A stretch of DNA of 64,000 nt from Pseudomonadota bacterium (lineage in GTDB: Bacteria > Pseudomonadota > Alphaproteobacteria > Dongiales > Dongiaceae), in contig JAJYUT010000004.1 in the NCBI GenBank assembly GCA_021792365.1, forward strand, positions 248,001-312,000, read 5' to 3'. A program made the position numbers and the translations under genes. Below are positions 24,730-36,403 of this stretch, piece after piece. The notes beneath the pieces are model-generated. The model was not told the DNA's origin. It made no database searches and saw nothing but the letters and a program-made list of their open reading frames with translations. Positions within the stretch are counted from its first letter, which is position 1, and the number at the start of each line of letters is the position of its first letter.

Positions 24730-26736
24730 ATGAACGACCACGCAATGCGCTCCCAGGCGGTCGCCGCGGCGCTGGAGAATATTAAGATTAACATGAGCTT
24801 AAGGGAGTTCGAGCAGCTCCTGGAGGGGACTGTCGCGGCCCCGGAGGGGGAGCGCTCGGAGGAGTGGATCGCCCTCGTGGCGCCGGGTGCCGATGAGCAA
24901 ACCAAGCGCCGGCTGAGCGCTGCTCATGACAGCTGGGCCCGGTCCGTGAAGAGCCAGGCGCGGGAGCCCGTTTCCGCCCGTCTTGCTGCACTGCGAAAGG
25001 AATTGGCGGCCCAGAAGCTGGACGGATTCCTCATCCCCCGGGCCGACGAGCACCAGGGCGAATACGTCCCGAAACGGGCGGAGCGGCTGGCCTGGATCAG
25101 CGATTTCACCGGCTCGGCCGGCTTTGCCATCGTGCTCGCGGACAAGGCGGCGATCTTCGTCGACGGCCGCTACACCATCCAGGTGCGCGAGCAGGTCGAT
25201 GCCAAGCTGTTCGAGATCCGGCACGTGGTCACCGAGCCGCCGGAGGCCTGGATCGCCGCGAACCTGAAGACGGGAGCGGTGCTCGGCTTCGATCCCTGGT
25301 TGACCACGGCGGATGCGGCGCGGCGCTATCGCGAGGCCGCGCGCAAGGCCGGGGCGGAGCTGAAAGCCGTCGAGCGCAACCCGCTGGACGATGCCTGGAC
25401 GGACCAGCCGCCGGAGCCGATCGCCCCGATCTGGCCGCAGGACACGCGTCACGCCGGCATGAGCGCCGCCGACAAGCGCCAGCTCATCGCCCGCAAGCTG
25501 AAGGAGAAGGGGCAGGATGCGGCGGTGATCTCGGCGCCGGATTCGCTCGCCTGGCTGCTCAACATCCGCGGCGGCGACGTCCCGCGCACGCCCTTCGCGC
25601 TCGGCTATGCCATCATCGACACCGGGGGCAGGGTCGACCTGTTCGTCGATCCGCGCAAGCTGACGCAGGAGGCGCGCGCGCATCTCGGCAACGAGGTCGC
25701 GGTGCAGCCGAAGACCGGCTTCCTCCCCGCGCTCGATGCGCTCGGCAAGTCCGGCGCGAGCGTCGCCGTGGACGCGATGACGGCAGGGGTCGCGATCTCC
25801 GACCGCCTGAAAGCGGCGGGTGCGAAGCCGGCGTTCGACGAGGATCCCTGCGCCCTGCCCAAGGCCTGCAAGAACCCGGTGGAGGTCGAGGGCGCGCGCG
25901 CCGCGCACCGGCGCGACGGTGCGGCGGTCTCGCAATTCCTGCATTGGCTCTCGATCGCGGCGCCCAAGGGCGGGCTGGACGAGATCGCGGCCGCGGAGAA
26001 GCTGGCGGCATTCCGCCGGCAGGGCGACCTGTTCCGCGACTTCTCGTTCGATACCATTTCGGCGGCGGGGCCGAACGGCGCGATCTGCCACTACAAGGTG
26101 ACGGAGCAGAGCAATCGTCCGATCCCGGTCAACTCACTCTATCTGGTGGATTCCGGCGGCCAGTATCTCGATGGCACCACCGACATCACGCGCACCATCG
26201 CGGTGGGCAGCGTCACGCCGGAGATGAAGGACCGCTTCACCCGCGTGCTGAAGGGGCACATCGCCCTCGCCACCACGCGTTTCCCGCGCGGGACGACGGG
26301 CAGCGCGCTCGACGCGATCGCGCGCCGGCCGCTGTGGGAGGTCGGGCTGGACTACGACCACGGCACCGGCCATGGCGTCGGCTCCTATCTCTCCGTGCAT
26401 GAAGGACCGCAGCGCATCTCCAAGATGCCGAACCGCGTGGCGCTGGAGGTCGGCATGATCATTTCCAACGAGCCCGGCTACTACAAGGACGGCGAATACG
26501 GCATCCGGATCGAGAACCTGGTGACGGTGATCGAGGACAAGGCGCATCCCGGCATGCTGTGCTTCGAGACCTTGACCCTGGCGCCGATCGATCTCGAAGC
26601 GATCGACCGCACACTGCTGACCGCCGACGAGGTCGCGTGGCTCAACGCCTATCACCAGCGCGTCCGCGAAACGATTACGCCCTTGGTCGATGCCGCGACG
26701 GCGAAGTGGCTGGAGGGCGCGACGCGGGCGATTTGA
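24730..26736 (+). CDS. pepP: Xaa-Pro aminopeptidase (M24B), long form with N-terminal extension
   Basis: A 668-residue metallopeptidase that cleaves the N-terminal residue before Pro. The five metal ligands align with those of the long-form enzymes: D474, D485 (DGTTD), H548 (GTGHGVG), E581 (NEPGYY) and E595. Residues about 80-380 contain the two creatinase-like N-terminal domains (FLIPRADEHQGEY, SDFTGSAG). The first 75 residues (acidic, predicted helical) precede the usual start and match nothing I recognise. GAAGAAGG before the ATG at 24730 supports the long form. The symbol is tentative because bacterial usage of pepP varies. Confidence 0.88.
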   Translation: MNDHAMRSQAVAAALENIKINMSLREFEQLLEGTVAAPEGERSEEWIALVAPGADEQTKRRLSAAHDSWARSVKSQAREPVSARLAALRKELAAQKLDGFLIPRADEHQGEYVPKRAERLAWISDFTGSAGFAIVLADKAAIFVDGRYTIQVREQVDAKLFEIRHVVTEPPEAWIAANLKTGAVLGFDPWLTTADAARRYREAARKAGAELKAVERNPLDDAWTDQPPEPIAPIWPQDTRHAGMSAADKRQLIARKLKEKGQDAAVISAPDSLAWLLNIRGGDVPRTPFALGYAIIDTGGRVDLFVDPRKLTQEARAHLGNEVAVQPKTGFLPALDALGKSGASVAVDAMTAGVAISDRLKAAGAKPAFDEDPCALPKACKNPVEVEGARAAHRRDGAAVSQFLHWLSIAAPKGGLDEIAAAEKLAAFRRQGDLFRDFSFDTISAAGPNGAICHYKVTEQSNRPIPVNSLYLVDSGGQYLDGTTDITRTIAVGSVTPEMKDRFTRVLKGHIALATTRFPRGTTGSALDAIARRPLWEVGLDYDHGTGHGVGSYLSVHEGPQRISKMPNRVALEVGMIISNEPGYYKDGEYGIRIENLVTVIEDKAHPGMLCFETLTLAPIDLEAIDRTLLTADEVAWLNAYHQRVRETITPLVDAATAKWLEGATRAI

Positions 26737-26764
26737 AACGGCCGGTGCGTGGGCGTCGGGCGCC

Positions 26765-27259
26765 TCATCGGCTGCTCTTGGCCTCCAGCCGCCATAATCG
26801 ATGGGGTCGCACAGCAAGCAACCAGTGCACGACCCCCAAGATCACGCCAGTCAGCGCCAGACACGAGACGCCAGCCAACCTATGCTCGCCGCCAATCAGA
26901 TTGCGGGCTCCATCATTACCGAACAGGCGGATTGCGATGACCGGAAAGACAACACCGCAGATGGCTGCGGAAATAACCGCTGGCAAGACTCCGTCGATGT
27001 GCCTCTTCGCCAGACCCACTACGACAAGGGCGTTGGCAATCGCAGCAGGCGCGGCGCCGACCAGCCCTATAACCGAGGCTACCTGGAAGAGATAGAGAAA
27101 GACCCCAATGTCACCGGCGCGAACTGGAAACTCGCTGTCCGGCTCTGGCTCGTTGAGAGCGATCAATAGCCATTGAAAGAAAGGGCCTCCCAGAAGCGCC
27201 ACAACTGTTGCAGCCCACGCAGATCTAAGCATTATGTTGGGCCGATTCTGTGCGCCCAT
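26765..27259 (-). CDS. Small membrane protein of unknown function
   Basis: A 164-residue protein with about four hydrophobic segments (near 14-32, 50-72, 88-110 and 132-150). No known family is recognised. A clear GAGGAG lies 8 bp before the ATG at 27259, supporting expression. Local base composition is lower in GC (67 of 120 bases at 26881-27000) than in the flanking genes, which may indicate transfer or weak selection. It is convergent with the aminopeptidase gene and stands alone. Confidence 0.65.
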   Translation of the reverse strand: MGAQNRPNIMLRSAWAATVVALLGGPFFQWLLIALNEPEPDSEFPVRAGDIGVFLYLFQVASVIGLVGAAPAAIANALVVVGLAKRHIDGVLPAVISAAICGVVFPVIAIRLFGNDGARNLIGGEHRLAGVSCLALTGVILGVVHWLLAVRPHRLWRLEAKSSR

Positions 27260-27472
27260 GAGATTTACTCCTCATCGAATCACCCAGCTCCAGTCCCTGA
27301 AGAACATACTACAATGACGCCATCATGCCGACCTTTGTGGGGCGGTCTGCGGAAACGTGGAGTAGGTTCACTGGCCCATGCGCCGGCCGCATTCGCTGTA
27401 TGAGGTCTGGTCGTTTCCCAGCGAGCGCAGGCGCACGTTAGAGTGACGCCTCCTCGCTGATTGACTGGCCCC

Positions 27473-28375
27473 ATGCGCCCTCTCGATATCCTCCTGCTCG
27501 CCCTGGTGCAGTTGATCTGGGGCGCCAATTACGCGGTGCAGAAGGACGCCATCGCGGCGTTCCCGCCGCTGCTGCTGGTGGGAATCGGCTATCTCATCAT
27601 CGCCGCGGTGCTGACGCCGTTCACGCGGCGCACTCATTCGCCGCAGTGGAAGCTGGCGCTGCTCGCCTTCTTCTCCTGCACGCTGCCGACCGGCATGACC
27701 TTCTTCGGCCTGGCGCATTGCCCCGTCTCGCTCGGCACGCTCCTGATGCAGATGCAGGTGCCGTTCGGCATCGCGGTGGCCTGGGCCTTGGGGCGCGGCA
27801 AGCCGGATGCGCGCAACATCGCGGGCATCGCCGTGGCGCTGGCCGGCGCGGCGGCCGTGGTCGGCGTGCCGAGCTTCGAGGGCGAGGTGTGGGGCTGGGG
27901 CTTCGTGGTCATCGGCTCCTGCATCTGGGCCGCGTGCCAGGCGGTCCTGCCGATGGCGACGCGCGATGAAGGGCTGCGGCTCTATGCCGGCCTGTCGCGC
28001 CACGCGACGCCGCAGGTGCTGATCGCCTCCCTCCTCTTCGAAGCCGGCCAGTGGGACGCGATCCGCGGCGCGTCGCTCCTGGCCTGGGGCGAAGTCCTGT
28101 TCGGCGCGCTGATTGCCGCCGCGCTCTGCTTCTCCCTTTGGTACAAACTGCTGATGCGCGTGCCGGCCGACAAGATCCTGCCCTTCCTGCTGCTGATGCC
28201 GGCAGCCGGCGTGCTGGCCGGATGGCTGATGCTGGGCGAGACGCTGAGTGTCGGACTGCTCATCGGCGGCGGGATCATTATTGGCGGCCTCGCGATCATC
28301 CTGTGGCCGCGGAAAGCCGAGCCGACCGGGCTTCCCGTCATGCGAACCGAAGCGCCGGTGCCGCCGGAGGCTTGA
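27473..28375 (+). CDS. EamA/DMT-family inner-membrane transporter (first copy)
   Basis: A 300-residue protein with about ten membrane segments arranged as two EamA repeats. The N-terminal LVQLIWGANYAVQKDA and the second-half LLMPAAGVLAGWLMLGE are typical of amino-acid or metabolite exporters of the drug/metabolite superfamily. A similar protein is encoded at 53655-54539. Substrate unknown. The ATG at 27473 is preferred over a TTG at 27461. Convergent with ligA, 12 bp apart, with no terminator between. Confidence 0.85.
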   Translation: MRPLDILLLALVQLIWGANYAVQKDAIAAFPPLLLVGIGYLIIAAVLTPFTRRTHSPQWKLALLAFFSCTLPTGMTFFGLAHCPVSLGTLLMQMQVPFGIAVAWALGRGKPDARNIAGIAVALAGAAAVVGVPSFEGEVWGWGFVVIGSCIWAACQAVLPMATRDEGLRLYAGLSRHATPQVLIASLLFEAGQWDAIRGASLLAWGEVLFGALIAAALCFSLWYKLLMRVPADKILPFLLLMPAAGVLAGWLMLGETLSVGLLIGGGIIIGGLAIILWPRKAEPTGLPVMRTEAPVPPEA

Positions 28376-28387
28376 AGGAGGGCGAAT

Positions 28388-30487
<2,100 letters not shown>

Positions 30488-30552
30488 TCACCGCGCGATG
30501 AGAGGCACGTACACTGCTCCGGTTCCCTGCCAGGAAATGTCAGCGGCCGGTC

Positions 30553-32220
30553 CTAGCGCGCGCCGGCCAGCAGCTTGTCGGCGGCGGCGCGGGCCTCATC
30601 GGTGATGGTGGCGCCGGCCAGCAGCCGGGCGATTTCTTCGCGCCGCTGCTTCTTGTCCAGGGCGCTCACGGTCGTGATGGTGTTGTTGCGGAACGTCTCC
30701 TTGGCGACGCACCAATGGTGGTTCGCCAGGGCGGCGACCTGGGGCGAGTGGGTGACGACCAGGAGCTGGAAATGCTCCGACAGCCGCTTCAGCCTTTCGC
30801 CGACGGCTGTGGCGGTCGCGCCGCTGACGCCGGAATCGACCTCGTCGAAGATCAAGGTTTCGGCCGGCTGGCCGCCCGCCAGCACGACCGTCAGCGCGAG
30901 CATGAAACGCGCCAGCTCGCCGCCCGAGGCGACCTGCTCGATCGGCGCCGGCGGCGCGCCGGGATTGGTGGAGACGACGAAGCTGACCTGGTCCCAGCCT
31001 TCCTCGCCCCAACGCGCCTCATCCAGCTTGTCGATCTGCACCAGGAAGCGCGCGCGCTCCAGCTTCAGCGGCGGCAATTCCTCGCGGACGGCGGCTTCCA
31101 GGAACTTGACCGCGCGCTGGCGGCCCTTGCTCAACGCTTCCGCCGCGGCCACGTAGGCTTCGCGGGCCTTCTGCTCCGCCTCGCGCAGGCGCGCGATGTC
31201 GCCGCCCTGGTTCTCCAGCGCGGCAAGCTGCTTCTTCAGCCCCTCATGGAACTCGGCCAGTTCATCCGGCGTAATACGGTGCTTGCGCGCGAGATCGCGC
31301 AGTAGATAGAGCCGCTCCTCCAGCTTCTCCAGTCGCTGCGGGTCGGCGTCGATCGAGGCGACCAGCCGGCCCAGGGCCGCGATGCCTTCCGTCAGCTCGA
31401 TGGAGGCGCGGTCGAGCGCGGCCGCCGCCGCCTCGCCCTCGGAGCCGAGCTTGTCCTGGATGCGCTGCAGGCGGCGCAGGGCGGAAGCGAGGCTGCGCTC
31501 GGTCCCGCGATCGCCGGATAGATCGGAGATGGCGCCGTTCAGCGCTTCCATCGCCTGCTCGCGATTGGAGAGGCGCGCGCGCTCCGCCGCCATCTCGGCC
31601 TCCTCGCCGGGCTTGGGCGCGGCGAGGTCAAGCTCGGCGACCGAATGGCGCAGGTATTCCTCTTCGCTCCGCGCCCTGTCGGTCAGGGCCGCGGCCTCGG
31701 CATGCTCCTGCTTGGCCTTGCGCCAGGCCGCGAACGCCGCGCGGCTGCGCGCGGCGTGGTTCTCCAGCGCCGCGAACCGGTCGAGATGCCCGCGATGAGT
31801 CGCGACGTCGAGCAGGCCGTGCGCCTCGAACTGTCCTTCGATCTGCACCAGCAGGTCGCCCAGTTGCCGCAGCAGGCCGATGCTGATCGGCTGGTCGTTC
31901 ACGAAGGCGCGCGAGCGGCCGTCGCTGCCCACCTGGCGGCGCAGGATGAGGTTGTGATTGGGCTGCAATCCCTGCTCCGTCAGCAGGGCCACCGCCGGGT
32001 GATCCTCCGGCAGTGAGAATTCCGCCGTCACCACCGCCAGGCTCGCGCCGCTGCGCACCAGTCCGGATTCGGAACGCGCGCCGAGCGCCAGGCCGAGAGC
32101 GTCGAGCAGGATGGACTTGCCGGCGCCAGTCTCCCCGGTCAGCACCGTCAGGCCCGATTCGAACGTCAGAATCAGTTGCTCGATCAGGACGACGTTGCGG
32201 ATGGCGAGCCCCGTCAGCAT
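30553..32220 (-). CDS. recN: DNA repair protein RecN (SMC-like ATPase)
   Basis: A 555-residue SMC-family protein for double-strand-break repair. Walker A GETGAGKS is at 29-36. The two coiled-coil arms lie around 160-350, and the C-terminal head carries the signature VASGGELARFMLAL and Walker B LIFDEVDSGVSGATA. The start at 32220 (MLTGLAIRNVVLI) is the usual one. It begins 18 bp after the bamD stop. No SOS box was seen upstream. Confidence 0.96.
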   Translation of the reverse strand: MLTGLAIRNVVLIEQLILTFESGLTVLTGETGAGKSILLDALGLALGARSESGLVRSGASLAVVTAEFSLPEDHPAVALLTEQGLQPNHNLILRRQVGSDGRSRAFVNDQPISIGLLRQLGDLLVQIEGQFEAHGLLDVATHRGHLDRFAALENHAARSRAAFAAWRKAKQEHAEAAALTDRARSEEEYLRHSVAELDLAAPKPGEEAEMAAERARLSNREQAMEALNGAISDLSGDRGTERSLASALRRLQRIQDKLGSEGEAAAAALDRASIELTEGIAALGRLVASIDADPQRLEKLEERLYLLRDLARKHRITPDELAEFHEGLKKQLAALENQGGDIARLREAEQKAREAYVAAAEALSKGRQRAVKFLEAAVREELPPLKLERARFLVQIDKLDEARWGEEGWDQVSFVVSTNPGAPPAPIEQVASGGELARFMLALTVVLAGGQPAETLIFDEVDSGVSGATATAVGERLKRLSEHFQLLVVTHSPQVAALANHHWCVAKETFRNNTITTVSALDKKQRREEIARLLAGATITDEARAAADKLLAGAR

Positions 32221-32238
32221 GTGCCAGCGGGCCTGCGG

Positions 32239-33054
32239 TCAGAAGGCGCCTTCCAGCCAGGACCCCTCCTGGGGGGCTTCCGGCTGGAGGTTCCGTTGTG
32301 CCAGTAATCCATAGGTGTCCTGGTACCAGTCGCTGCCCGGATAGTTATGGCCGAGCACCGCGCCCGCCGCCTGCGCTTCGTCGAGCACACCGAGCGAGAG
32401 ATAGGCTTCCACCAGCCGGTGCAGCGCCTCGGGCACATGGGCCGTGGTCTGATAGCGCTCGACCACCGTGCGGAAGCGGTTGATCGAGGCCAGGAACATG
32501 TCGCGCTGCAGGTAATAGCGGCCGACCTCCATCTCCTTGCCTGCCAGGTGGTCGCGTACCAGGTCCAGCTTCAAGCTGGCGTCGCGGGCATAGGGCGTGT
32601 TGGGGAAGCGCGCGACGACATCGCTCAGCGCGCGCTGCGCTTCCTCGGTGTTGCCCTGGTCGCGCGTCACATCGGCGATCTGCTCGTAGTAACAGAGCGC
32701 GCGCAGATAGAACGCATAGGCAGCGTTGCGGTTGCCTGGGTGCAACTGGATGAAGTTCTCCAGCGCCGGGATCGCGCTGTCGTAATCATCCATCAGATAA
32801 TAGGAATAGGCGGCCATGATGAGCGCCTGCGTCGCCCAGGAGGAATAGGGGTGCTGGCGCTCCACCTCCTCGAACATCCGGGCGGCCACGGGCGCGCGGC
32901 CTTCCTCCAGCGCATTCAGCGCGTCGGTGTAGAGGATCTCGGCCGGCTGCTCCGGAATCTCCGGTTCGTCATCGCCGGCGCAGCCGATCAAGGCCACCGC
33001 CAAGCCGGCGCACAGACCGACACTCCTCAGGAGATTGGGAATCCGAGAACCCAT
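32239..33054 (-). CDS. bamD: Outer-membrane assembly lipoprotein BamD
   Basis: A 271-residue lipoprotein of the BAM complex, which folds beta-barrel proteins into the outer membrane. The lipobox is LIGC, with acylated Cys 25. Five TPR-like repeats follow (for example TQALIMAAYSYYLMDDYDSA and RNAAYAFYLRALCYYEQ). The ATG at 33054 is chosen because it precedes the lipoprotein leader; the frame continues upstream through the ftsZ terminator region and is not used. It is the first gene of bamD-recN-ligA with its own promoter. Confidence 0.95.
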   Translation of the reverse strand: MGSRIPNLLRSVGLCAGLAVALIGCAGDDEPEIPEQPAEILYTDALNALEEGRAPVAARMFEEVERQHPYSSWATQALIMAAYSYYLMDDYDSAIPALENFIQLHPGNRNAAYAFYLRALCYYEQIADVTRDQGNTEEAQRALSDVVARFPNTPYARDASLKLDLVRDHLAGKEMEVGRYYLQRDMFLASINRFRTVVERYQTTAHVPEALHRLVEAYLSLGVLDEAQAAGAVLGHNYPGSDWYQDTYGLLAQRNLQPEAPQEGSWLEGAF

Positions 33055-33088
33055 GATTCTGCCGCTTTCTGCCCCGAATGCGGGCCTG

Positions 33089-33117
33089 ACTATAGAGGGC
33101 GGGCAGGGTCCGCTCAA
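33089..33117 (-). promoter_or_regulatory. bamD promoter
   Basis: On the minus strand TTGAGC (33117-33112) and TATAGT (33094-33089) are spaced by exactly 17 bp. The -10 box matches five of six and the -35 box four of six. It lies between the ftsZ terminator and bamD, giving a leader of about 30 nt. Confidence 0.65.
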
Positions 33118-33144
33118 GCGTCTCAAACCCTTGAAAAACAAAGA

Positions 33145-33175
33145 GCCCGAAACCCGGACGGACCGGATTTCGGGC
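33145..33175 (-). terminator. Terminator of the division/cell-wall cluster after ftsZ
   Basis: GCCCGAAACCCGG at 33145-33157 pairs with 33163-33175 (12 of 13) around a 5-nt loop. On the minus strand it is followed by TCTTTGTTTTTC. It lies 82 bp beyond the ftsZ stop. Confidence 0.8.
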
Positions 33176-33257
33176 AAGGTCGAGGCTACCTCGGATGGGC
33201 CGGCGAGCGCTGCTGCGCGCGCGGCGGTCACCGGCCCGGACGCGCTACGCTAGGCCG

Positions 33258-35111
33258 TCAATTCGCCTGCCGCCGGAGGAAGGCCGGGATGTCGAGCATG
33301 TCCTCCTCCTGGCGGCTGAACGACATGCGGTCGGCCGGATCCAACTGCAGTTGCGGCTGGCTGAGGACCGGCTCCGCCCTCCGGTCGCTTTGCCGCTCCG
33401 CCTGCGGCCGCGGCGCCTGGGCGGGCGGAGCCTTCGGCGTCTGCTGACCGGTCAGGCGGCTCGTCACCTTCTCGAACAGGCTGGGCGCGCGACGGCGCTG
33501 CTCGACATGCGGCGGATCGACGGTCAGGGCCGGGGGTTGAACGGCCGGCGCCTGCGGCGAGGGCATGTGCACCGACGGAGATTGCGCCATGGGCGCGGCC
33601 GGCCGGACCGACTGCGGCTCGGGCTGCGGCGCGCGAGCCTGCGGAACGACCGGCTCGGCGACCTGCGGCTGCGTCCGCATCGACGGCTCGCTCGCCGCCG
33701 GTGCGATGAACGGCCTGTCGTCGATCGGCCGCTCGACCCGCTCGGGCGAGCGGGAGACCAGGCGATCCAGCGCCGCCATCTCATCCTTCAGGATGGGCTG
33801 GCGCGCCGGCTGCGCCTGCAACGCGGTGGCGCCCATGGTCGGATGCGTCATCATCGCCGGATGGGTTTGCTGCGGCTGGCCGGCGCTCATGGTCGGCTGC
33901 GCGACCTTGGGTGCGGCCATGCCGAAGCCGGCTGCCGGCCGGCCCTGAGGCGCAACGGCATGGCCCGCCATCGTTGCCGCCGCGGCGGGGGCAACGCCGG
34001 GAGCAGCCGAGGGTGCAAAGCCGGTCTCGGCGCGTGCGACCGCGCGGTCGCCAGCGTCGCCGCCGCTCTGCCCCGCAACCGACATCGTGCGCGGCACCAG
34101 GCTGAGGCCGCCGAAGGAGCCGGGGCGTGGCTGCGCCGCCGCCTGGGCGTCGATGCCCGTCGCCACCACCGAGATGCGGATCTTGCCTTCCAGCGTCTGG
34201 TCGAAGGTCGAGCCGAAGATGATGTTGGCGTCGGGGTCGACCTCGTCGCGGATGCGGTTGGCCGCCTCGTCCACCTCGAACAGGGTCATGTCCATGCCGC
34301 CGGTGATGTTGATGAGGACGCCGCGGGCGCCCTTCATGCTGATCTCGTCGAGCAGCGGGTTGGAGATGGCGGCTTCGGCGGCCGCGATGGCGCGGTTGTC
34401 GCCGGAGGCCTCGCCGGTGCCCATCATGGCCTTGCCCATCTCGCTCATCACCGCGCGGATGTCGGCGAAGTCGAGGTTGATGAGGCCCGGCATCACCATC
34501 AGGTCGGTGACGCCGCGCACGCCGGAATAGAGCACCTCGTCCGCCATCTTGAAGGCGTCGGCGAAGGTGGTCTTCTCGTTGGCGATGCGGAACAGGTTCT
34601 GGTTCGGGATGATGATGAGCGTGTCCACGTAGCTCTGCAGCTCGTTGATGCCGTATTCGGCCATCTTCATCCGGTGCGACCCTTCGAAGTGGAACGGCTT
34701 GGTCACCACGCCGACGGTCAGGATGCCCTGCTCGCGGGCGATCTGAGCCACGACCGGGCCGGCGCCAGTGCCGGTGCCGCCGCCCATGCCGGCCGTGATG
34801 AACACCATGTTGGAGCCCGCGAGCTGCTCGGCGATGTCGCGCACCGCCTCCTCGGCCGCCATGCGGCCGACATCGGGGCGTGCGCCGGCGCCCAATCCCT
34901 TGGTCACGGTGGAACCGAGCTGGATGCGCCGCTCGCACTGGGACTGCTGCAGGGCCTGGGCGTCGGTGTTGGCGACCAGGAAGTCGACCCCCTCCAGCTT
35001 GGAGCGGATCATGTTGTTCACTGCGTTGCCGCCGGCGCCGCCGACACCGACGACCGTGATCTTCGGCCGGATGTCGAACGGATCCTGGGGTAACGAGAGG
35101 TTAAGCGTCAT
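33258..35111 (-). CDS. ftsZ: Cell division GTPase FtsZ with a long C-terminal linker
   Basis: A 617-residue tubulin homologue that forms the Z ring. The nucleotide loop GGGTGTG is at 110-116, and the T7 loop NLDFADIR is near 210. The globular core ends near residue 325. About 275 residues of Pro, Gln and Ala-rich linker follow, then the conserved tail [11 protein letters not shown] that binds FtsA and other partners. Most bacterial FtsZ are near 380-400 residues; alphaproteobacterial ones are longer, and this is at the long end. GGAGGCACCTC precedes the ATG at 35111. Confidence 0.97.
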   Translation of the reverse strand: MTLNLSLPQDPFDIRPKITVVGVGGAGGNAVNNMIRSKLEGVDFLVANTDAQALQQSQCERRIQLGSTVTKGLGAGARPDVGRMAAEEAVRDIAEQLAGSNMVFITAGMGGGTGTGAGPVVAQIAREQGILTVGVVTKPFHFEGSHRMKMAEYGINELQSYVDTLIIIPNQNLFRIANEKTTFADAFKMADEVLYSGVRGVTDLMVMPGLINLDFADIRAVMSEMGKAMMGTGEASGDNRAIAAAEAAISNPLLDEISMKGARGVLINITGGMDMTLFEVDEAANRIRDEVDPDANIIFGSTFDQTLEGKIRISVVATGIDAQAAAQPRPGSFGGLSLVPRTMSVAGQSGGDAGDRAVARAETGFAPSAAPGVAPAAAATMAGHAVAPQGRPAAGFGMAAPKVAQPTMSAGQPQQTHPAMMTHPTMGATALQAQPARQPILKDEMAALDRLVSRSPERVERPIDDRPFIAPAASEPSMRTQPQVAEPVVPQARAPQPEPQSVRPAAPMAQSPSVHMPSPQAPAVQPPALTVDPPHVEQRRRAPSLFEKVTSRLTGQQTPKAPPAQAPRPQAERQSDRRAEPVLSQPQLQLDPADRMSFSRQEEDMLDIPAFLRRQAN

Positions 35112-35143
35112 GAGGTGCCTCCATTCTTTTCAGTGGTTGGTGG

Positions 35144-36403
35144 TCAGAAGTTCTCTTTCAGCCACGAACCGATTCGCCCCAGGAAACCCGATCCATGGGC
35201 TTCGCTGCCGCGCGCCGACCTTGGCTGCTGGGATTCGCCTTCAAGCGCAAATGTGAGGAGACCGGCTCCCGTCGCGAACGCTGGTCCTCCGGTCGCGTCG
35301 GCCAGTCCATGAACCCGGATCGGCCGACCCATGCGCACTTGCTTATCAAGCACCAGGGCAGCGAGCTCGCGAACGCCGCTCAACTGACTGGCGCCTCCCG
35401 TCAAGACGACGCGCCGTCCAGCGATCTTGTCAAAGCCGCTCGATTCGAGTCGAGAGCGAACGAGCTCGAACGTCTCCTCAAGTCGCGGCTGGACGATGCC
35501 GATCAGGATCGATCGGGGGATTTGATTCGAGATGCCGGTTTCCTCCTCGCCGACCTGCGGCACGTGGATGATCTCGCGCTCATCCGCCGGGGTGGCGATG
35601 CAGTTGCCGTAGAGGGTCTTGATGCGCTCCGCATGCGCCAGCGGCGTCGACAGGCCGCGCGCGATGTCGTTGGTGACGTGGCCGCCGCCGATCGGCACGG
35701 AATCGGTATAGACGACGTGGCCGTCGAAGAAGACGGCGAGGGACGTGGTCCCGGCGCCCATGTCGATGACGGTGACGCCGAGATCCATCTCGTCATCCAC
35801 CAGGGAGGCGAGGCCGGCGGCATAGGGCGACACCACGATGGCGCGCGGCTCGAGGTGGCAGCGCGCCACGCAGGTGGTGAGGTTCTTGACGGCGCCGGCC
35901 GCGGCCGTCACCACATGCATGTCGACGCCGAGCTTCTCGGCGAACATGCCGCGCGGGTCGCGGATGCCCTTGGAGCCGTCGATCGAATAGCTGACCGGGA
36001 TCGAGTGGATGAGGCGGCGGTCGACTGGCCCATGTACCTGCGCGCCTTGCATCAGGACGCGGTGCAGGTCGTGATCGACGATCTCGCGGCCGGAGATCGG
36101 CACCTCGACCCCGATGGTCTGGGAGGCGGGATAGCCGCCGGAGAGGTTGATCACGACGTCCTGGATGGTGTCGCCCGCCATCTGCTCCGCCGCGTGGACG
36201 GTGGTGCGCAGCGCCAGCTCAGCCTGTTCCATGTCGATGATGGCGCCGTTGCGCACGCCGCGGGAGATCTGGTGCCCGATGCCGGCGATGGCCGGGCGGC
36301 CGTCCTCGGCGACGCGCGCGATGAAGCAGCACATCTTGCTGGTTCCGATATCGAGCGCGGCGATCAAGCCGTTGCGCGGCGCGACGCGCGTTTTTTTGAT
36401 CAT
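35144..36403 (-). CDS. ftsA: Cell division protein FtsA
   Basis: A 419-residue actin-like protein that tethers FtsZ to the membrane. ALDIGTSK near the N-terminus is the phosphate-1 loop, IDMGAGTTSLAVF the phosphate-2 loop and VLTGGASQL the adenosine motif. The C-terminus GRIGSWLKENF is the amphipathic membrane-targeting helix. The ATG at 36403 overlaps the ftsQ stop as ATGA; the open frame upstream is ftsQ in another frame. Confidence 0.96.
   Translation of the reverse strand: MIKKTRVAPRNGLIAALDIGTSKMCCFIARVAEDGRPAIAGIGHQISRGVRNGAIIDMEQAELALRTTVHAAEQMAGDTIQDVVINLSGGYPASQTIGVEVPISGREIVDHDLHRVLMQGAQVHGPVDRRLIHSIPVSYSIDGSKGIRDPRGMFAEKLGVDMHVVTAAAGAVKNLTTCVARCHLEPRAIVVSPYAAGLASLVDDEMDLGVTVIDMGAGTTSLAVFFDGHVVYTDSVPIGGGHVTNDIARGLSTPLAHAERIKTLYGNCIATPADEREIIHVPQVGEEETGISNQIPRSILIGIVQPRLEETFELVRSRLESSGFDKIAGRRVVLTGGASQLSGVRELAALVLDKQVRMGRPIRVHGLADATGGPAFATGAGLLTFALEGESQQPRSARGSEAHGSGFLGRIGSWLKENF

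Noticed and set aside
33195-35093. 632-codon plus-strand frame opposite ftsZ
   Set aside because: It lies wholly over ftsZ and bamD upstream sequence; GC-rich antisense frames are often open. No ribosome-binding site or family motif.
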